Shown here: piece after piece, positions 60,806 through 64,000 of the stretch
Numbering within the stretch: position 1 is the stretch's first letter
Layout: each line of letters begins with the position of its first letter
Origin: Streptomyces canus 299MFChir4.1
Lineage (GTDB): Bacteria; Actinomycetota; Actinomycetes; Streptomycetales; Streptomycetaceae
DNA: 64,000 nucleotides
Assembly (NCBI RefSeq): GCF_000383615.1
Contig: NZ_KB911582.1
Location: forward strand, 393,271 to 457,270
Direction of reading: 5' to 3'
Position numbers and translations under genes: made by a program
The notes under the pieces: model-generated
Seen by the model: only the letters and a program-made list of their open reading frames with translations
Database searches by the model: none
Told to the model about the DNA's origin: nothing

Positions 60806-62071
60806 CTACGGGACGAGGCTGACGAGTGGAACGTGGGGGTCCGCCAGCGCCTCCGTGTCCACCTGAGCCCCGGAGCGGATCAGTGCCTGGATCGGCTCCG
60901 TGACGTCCCACACGTTGACGTTCATCCCGGCCAGCACACGGCCCTGCTTCACCCAGAAGGCGATGAACTCCCGCTTCCCGGCGTCTCCCCGGATCACCAC
61001 TTCGTCGTACGAGCCGGGGGGCGCCCAGCCGCTGTACTCCATCCCCAGGTCGTACTGGTCGGAGAAGAAGTAGGGCACCCGGTCGTACGTCACCTCGCGG
61101 CCCAGCATCGCGCGCGCCGCCGCCGGGCCGCCGTTGAGGGCGTTGGCCCAGTGCTCGACCCGCAGCCGGTTGCCGAAAAGGGCGTGGTGGAAGGAGGCCA
61201 CGTCGCCGGCCGCGTAGATGTCCGGGTCGGAGGTGCGCAGTTGTCCGTCCACGGCGATGCCGCCGCCGTGCGCCCGGTCCGCGAGTTCCAGCCCGGCCGC
61301 CTCCGCGAGGGCGACGCGGGGGGCCGCGCCGACCGCCGCGAGGACGTCGTGCGCGGGGTGCTCCTCGCCGTCGTCGGTGCGGGCCGCGAGGACCATGCCG
61401 TCCTGCCCGATGATCTCCGTCAGTCGCGCCCCGAAGTGGAAGCGGACGCCGTGCTCGCGGTGCAGCTCCGCGAAGACGTTGCCGAGCTCGGGGCCGAGCA
61501 CCGAGTACAGCGGGGTGGACGAGGAGGCGACGACGGTGACCTCGGCGCCGTACTCCCGGGCCGCCGCCGCGACCTCCAGACCGATCCAGCCGGCGCCGGC
61601 GATCACCAGGTGGCCGTTGTCCCTCCCGAGGGCGGCCAGGACGCCCTTGAGGCGCTCGGCGTGGGCGAGGCGACGCAGGTGGTGGACGCCCGCGAGGTCG
61701 GTCCCCGGGATGTCCAGACGGCGGGGTTCGGCGCCGGTGGCGAGCAGCAGCTTGTCGTAGCGGACCGCGGTGCCGTCCTCGCCGAAGCGGACCGTCTTCG
61801 CCGTACGGTCGATGGCGTCCACGGTCTCGCCGAGGTGCAGCTCGATGTCGTTGCGCGCGTACCAGGCGGGCTCGTGCACGAAGACGCTGTCGCGCTCCTC
61901 CTTGCCGAGGAGGTAGCCCTTGGAGAGCGGCGGGCGCTCATAGGGGTGGTCGCGTTCGTCGCAGATCAGTATCACGCGGCCGGTGAAGCCCTCCGTCCGG
62001 AGCGTCTCGGCCGCCTTCGCACCGGCGAGACCTCCTCCCACGATGACAAAAGTCTGATCCGCGTCGACCAC
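60806..62071 (-). CDS. NAD(P)/FAD ferredoxin-reductase-type flavoprotein
   Basis: A 421-aa flavoprotein. FAD site TFVIVGGGLAGAKAAETLRT, NAD site LVIAGAGWIGLEVAAAAREY, second FAD site TSDPDIYAAGDVASF, and a C-terminal reductase domain (YFFSDQYDLGMEYSGW). It resembles rubredoxin/putidaredoxin-type reductases that feed electrons to ferredoxin. The GTG at 62071 follows GAGGAGG. No ferredoxin or P450 gene adjoins. The 155-bp upstream gap is the likely promoter. Confidence 0.88.
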   Translation of the reverse strand: MVDADQTFVIVGGGLAGAKAAETLRTEGFTGRVILICDERDHPYERPPLSKGYLLGKEERDSVFVHEPAWYARNDIELHLGETVDAIDRTAKTVRFGEDGTAVRYDKLLLATGAEPRRLDIPGTDLAGVHHLRRLAHAERLKGVLAALGRDNGHLVIAGAGWIGLEVAAAAREYGAEVTVVASSSTPLYSVLGPELGNVFAELHREHGVRFHFGARLTEIIGQDGMVLAARTDDGEEHPAHDVLAAVGAAPRVALAEAAGLELADRAHGGGIAVDGQLRTSDPDIYAAGDVASFHHALFGNRLRVEHWANALNGGPAAARAMLGREVTYDRVPYFFSDQYDLGMEYSGWAPPGSYDEVVIRGDAGKREFIAFWVKQGRVLAGMNVNVWDVTEPIQALIRSGAQVDTEALADPHVPLVSLVP

Positions 62072-62226
62072 TTGGTTCCTCCTCGTAAGCGTGCCGCCAC
62101 ATGGGAGCGTCCCGCACGGAGTGTGATGGGGGAAGAGGGAGTGGCCCGATCAGGCCACGGAGGGTCACATTCGGACTCGTTTCATGTCACTCCCGTCTCC
62201 TCCGCACAACTTGTACCCCGCAAGCA

Positions 62227-63468
62227 TCACAGGTGACCCGTGAGACGTGCGTGAAGCGAACGCGCGGACGCGTCGGTGAGGGACCCGATCTGGTCGACGA
62301 TCACCCGCTTGCGCCCCCGGTCGTCGGGCGCCCGGTCGAACAGCGCGCGGAACTGGGGGTCGAGTCCGTCCGGGGCGCGGACGGTGAGCGCCTCGGCCAG
62401 TTCGGCGACGACGATCCGCTGGTCGGCCCGCAGCCGCTCCTGCTCGGCGCGCTGCATGACGTACCGGTCGGCGACGGCCTTGAGGACCGCGCACTCCAGG
62501 CGGGTCTCGTGCGGTACGACGAGTTCGGCGTCGTACCTCGTGAGTCTCCCGGTGCCGTAGCGCGCGCGGGTGGCGGCCTCGGCGGACAGGCAGAAGCGGC
62601 CGATGAGCTGGCTGGTGGCGTCCTTGAGGCGGGCCTGCGCGACGGCCGAGCCGTCGTAGCCGTGCGGCCACCAGGGTTCCTCCTGGAGCCGGTCCAGTGC
62701 GGCGGCGAGTTCGGCGGGGTCGGTGTCCTCGGGGACGTACCTCCCGAGAGCGACGTCGAAGACCGCCCGGCGTTCCGGTTCGGCGTGCAGGCAGTTGGGG
62801 TCGATGTGGCCCGCGTGCAGTCCGTCCTCGACGTCGTGGACCGAGTAGGCCACATCGTCGGACCAGTCCATGACCTGGGCCTCGAAGGTGGTGCGGGTGC
62901 CCGGGGCGTCCTTGCGGATCCAGTCGAAGACGGGGCGGTCGTCCTCGTAGACGCCGAACTTCTGGGACGCCTGCGCTCCGCGGGGCCAGGGGTATTTGGT
63001 GGCCGCGTCGAGGGTGGCCCTGGTGAGGTTCAGCCCCACCGAACCCTCTTCGGTGAAGCGCTTGGGTTCGAGTCGGGTCAGGAGCCGCAGGGACTGGGCG
63101 TTGCCCTCGAAGCCGCCGCAGTCGTCGGCGAACTCGTTGAGTGCCTGTTCGCCGTTGTGGCCGAAGGGAGGGTGGCCGAGGTCGTGGGCGAGACAGGCGG
63201 CCTCCACCAGGTCGGGGTCGCAGCCGAGGGCCGAGCCGAGTTCCCGGCCCACCTGGGCGCATTCCAGGGAGTGGGTGAGACGGGTGCGGGGGCTGGCGTC
63301 CCACGCCTGGCTGAGGGTTCCCGGTGTGACGACCTGTGTCTTGCCGGCGAGCCTTCTGAGGGCGGCCGAGTGGAGGATGCGGGCGCGGTCGCGCTGGAAG
63401 GCGGTGCGGCCGGGGCGCTTGTCGGGTTCTGGGGCCCAGCGTTCGGTTGACTGCGGGTCGTACGGCAT
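62227..63468 (-). CDS. dgt: dGTP triphosphohydrolase (dgt) HD-domain protein
   Basis: A 413-aa HD phosphohydrolase. Metal ligands appear in [36 protein letters not shown] and [18 protein letters not shown]. The allosteric Arg/Lys-rich N-terminus ([20 protein letters not shown]) is typical. It controls dNTP pools. ATG 63468. It lies upstream of dnaG in the same direction, a common Streptomyces order. Confidence 0.93.
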   Translation of the reverse strand: MPYDPQSTERWAPEPDKRPGRTAFQRDRARILHSAALRRLAGKTQVVTPGTLSQAWDASPRTRLTHSLECAQVGRELGSALGCDPDLVEAACLAHDLGHPPFGHNGEQALNEFADDCGGFEGNAQSLRLLTRLEPKRFTEEGSVGLNLTRATLDAATKYPWPRGAQASQKFGVYEDDRPVFDWIRKDAPGTRTTFEAQVMDWSDDVAYSVHDVEDGLHAGHIDPNCLHAEPERRAVFDVALGRYVPEDTDPAELAAALDRLQEEPWWPHGYDGSAVAQARLKDATSQLIGRFCLSAEAATRARYGTGRLTRYDAELVVPHETRLECAVLKAVADRYVMQRAEQERLRADQRIVVAELAEALTVRAPDGLDPQFRALFDRAPDDRGRKRVIVDQIGSLTDASARSLHARLTGHL

Positions 63469-63523
63469 GTCTCGACAGTACGGGCAGCGACTGACAATTC
63501 GCCGGTCCGTCCGCCGGGTGCTG

Positions 63524-64000
63524 TCATCCGGCGAGTGCGGGCAGTTCGTGGCTGGTCGCGCAGGTCTCCGCGCCCCTCGGGTGGGCCACCTGGTCGTAGC
63601 GGTGGATGATCAGGTCGGCCATGGCCGGGTGGGTGCCGAGCGGGGCCGCCGCCACCCACGGGGCCTTCTGCGCGCACTGCCTGGCGAACAGGCCCGGTGC
63701 CGTGAAGTACGACGCCACCGCGATCCTGTGGCGGCCCCTTGCCGTCAGTGCGCGGATCGCCGTGTCGACCGTCGGGGTCGCCGCGGAGGCGTAGGCCGGC
63801 ACCACCGGGACTCCCAGTCGGTCCGCCAGCAGCTTTGCCGTGCGGCGGATGTCGAGTGCCGACTCCGGGTCGCGGGAGCCGGCCGCCGCCAGGACCACGG
63901 CGCTCTCCCGCCGCATCTCCTCGTCCGTCCGCGTGGGCCAGCCCGCCTCGACGAGGCGGGCGTGGAGGGTGTCCACCAGGAAGGGGTGCGGGCCGAGCGG
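63524..64000 (-). CDS. sirohydrochlorin chelatase (CbiX-like), 5' end outside window
   Basis: The C-terminal ~158 residues of a class-II chelatase. [20 protein letters not shown] begins at the window edge, followed by [54 protein letters not shown] and [19 protein letters not shown], the usual end of the domain. The last 17 residues ([19 protein letters not shown]) are encoded by the Streptomyces dispersed repeat and extend the normal C-terminus. It inserts Co or Fe into sirohydrochlorin. The upstream frame is open, so the gene continues to the right. Confidence 0.85.
   Translation of the reverse strand, partial: PLGPHPFLVDTLHARLVEAGWPTRTDEEMRRESAVVLAAAGSRDPESALDIRRTAKLLADRLGVPVVPAYASAATPTVDTAIRALTARGRHRIAVASYFTAPGLFARQCAQKAPWVAAAPLGTHPAMADLIIHRYDQVAHPRGAETCATSHELPALAG
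63547..63577. repeat. Streptomyces dispersed repeat (copy 3)
   Basis: CGTGGCTGGTCGCGCAGGTC followed by TCCGCGCCCCT, two changes from copy 1 at 151-181. It lies at the 3' end of the chelatase gene, in frame, contributing its terminal residues. Confidence 0.75.

Overview
The window is typical Streptomyces chromosome. GC is very high, third codon positions are strongly G/C, GTG/TTG starts and 4-bp ATGA/GTGA overlaps are common, and the gene content matches the genus: an HrdA-type sigma factor beside dnaG, an mbl-type MreB paralogue, MatB malonyl-CoA synthetase, a gamma-butyrolactone-receptor-like TetR, an MEDS/ATPase protein and an ANTAR regulator. From memory the order resembles the S. coelicolor SCO244x-SCO247x neighbourhood; this was not checked.

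Layout. 1-4.7 kb: leftward arabinan/arabinose locus (GH51 fragment, secreted GH43, two ABC permeases, Tat-type binding protein) with a LacI-like operator inside the promoter. 4.8-8.1 kb: three overlapping genes, ImmA/IrrE-type metallopeptidase, 7-TM MAB_1171c/DUF6545-type protein and flavin oxidoreductase, of unknown joint function. 8.1-9.7 kb: SMP-30 lactonase and its IclR regulator. 9.9-12 kb: TerD domain fused to a PD-(D/E)xK nuclease-like domain. 12-25.2 kb: PucR-type regulator, a 50-aa membrane protein, a MITE-like element in the divergent promoter, a DUF3068 membrane protein, then a tightly packed envelope-glycan operon around a 1,399-aa AftD-like arabinofuranosyltransferase. This mirrors the mycobacterial aftD region although Streptomyces makes no mycolate-arabinogalactan wall.

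25-33 kb: conserved hypothetical, ATP-grasp enzyme, the malonate locus (GntR regulator with duplicated operators, MatC-like transporter, MatB, fused carboxyltransferase) and mbl. 33-39 kb: signalling genes (TetR, SLOG-domain protein, MEDS-ATPase, STAS-ANTAR, and an ECF sigma factor overlapping a membrane protein with a SecDF-head-like domain). 39-47 kb: DctA with a PrpF-type isomerase and a divergent LysR regulator, an aldehyde dehydrogenase, and a PAS-GAF-SpoIIE-ATPase phosphatase.

47.1-51.2 kb is a decayed accessory strip ending at the 3' end of a tRNA(CAT): two genes with missing 5' ends joined head to head, a truncated SRPBCC gene, a VapBC-type toxin-antitoxin pair and low-quality debris. 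Two tandem tRNA-Asn genes follow. 51.7-64 kb returns to core genes: YtxH-like protein, FGGY kinase with a probable leaderless promoter, heterodimeric ABC exporter, hrdA, dnaG, a ferredoxin-reductase-type flavoprotein, dgt, and a CbiX-like chelatase running off the right edge.

I saw no CRISPR array, replication origin, rRNA operon or intact insertion sequence. Family names come from reading the proteins, not from database searches.
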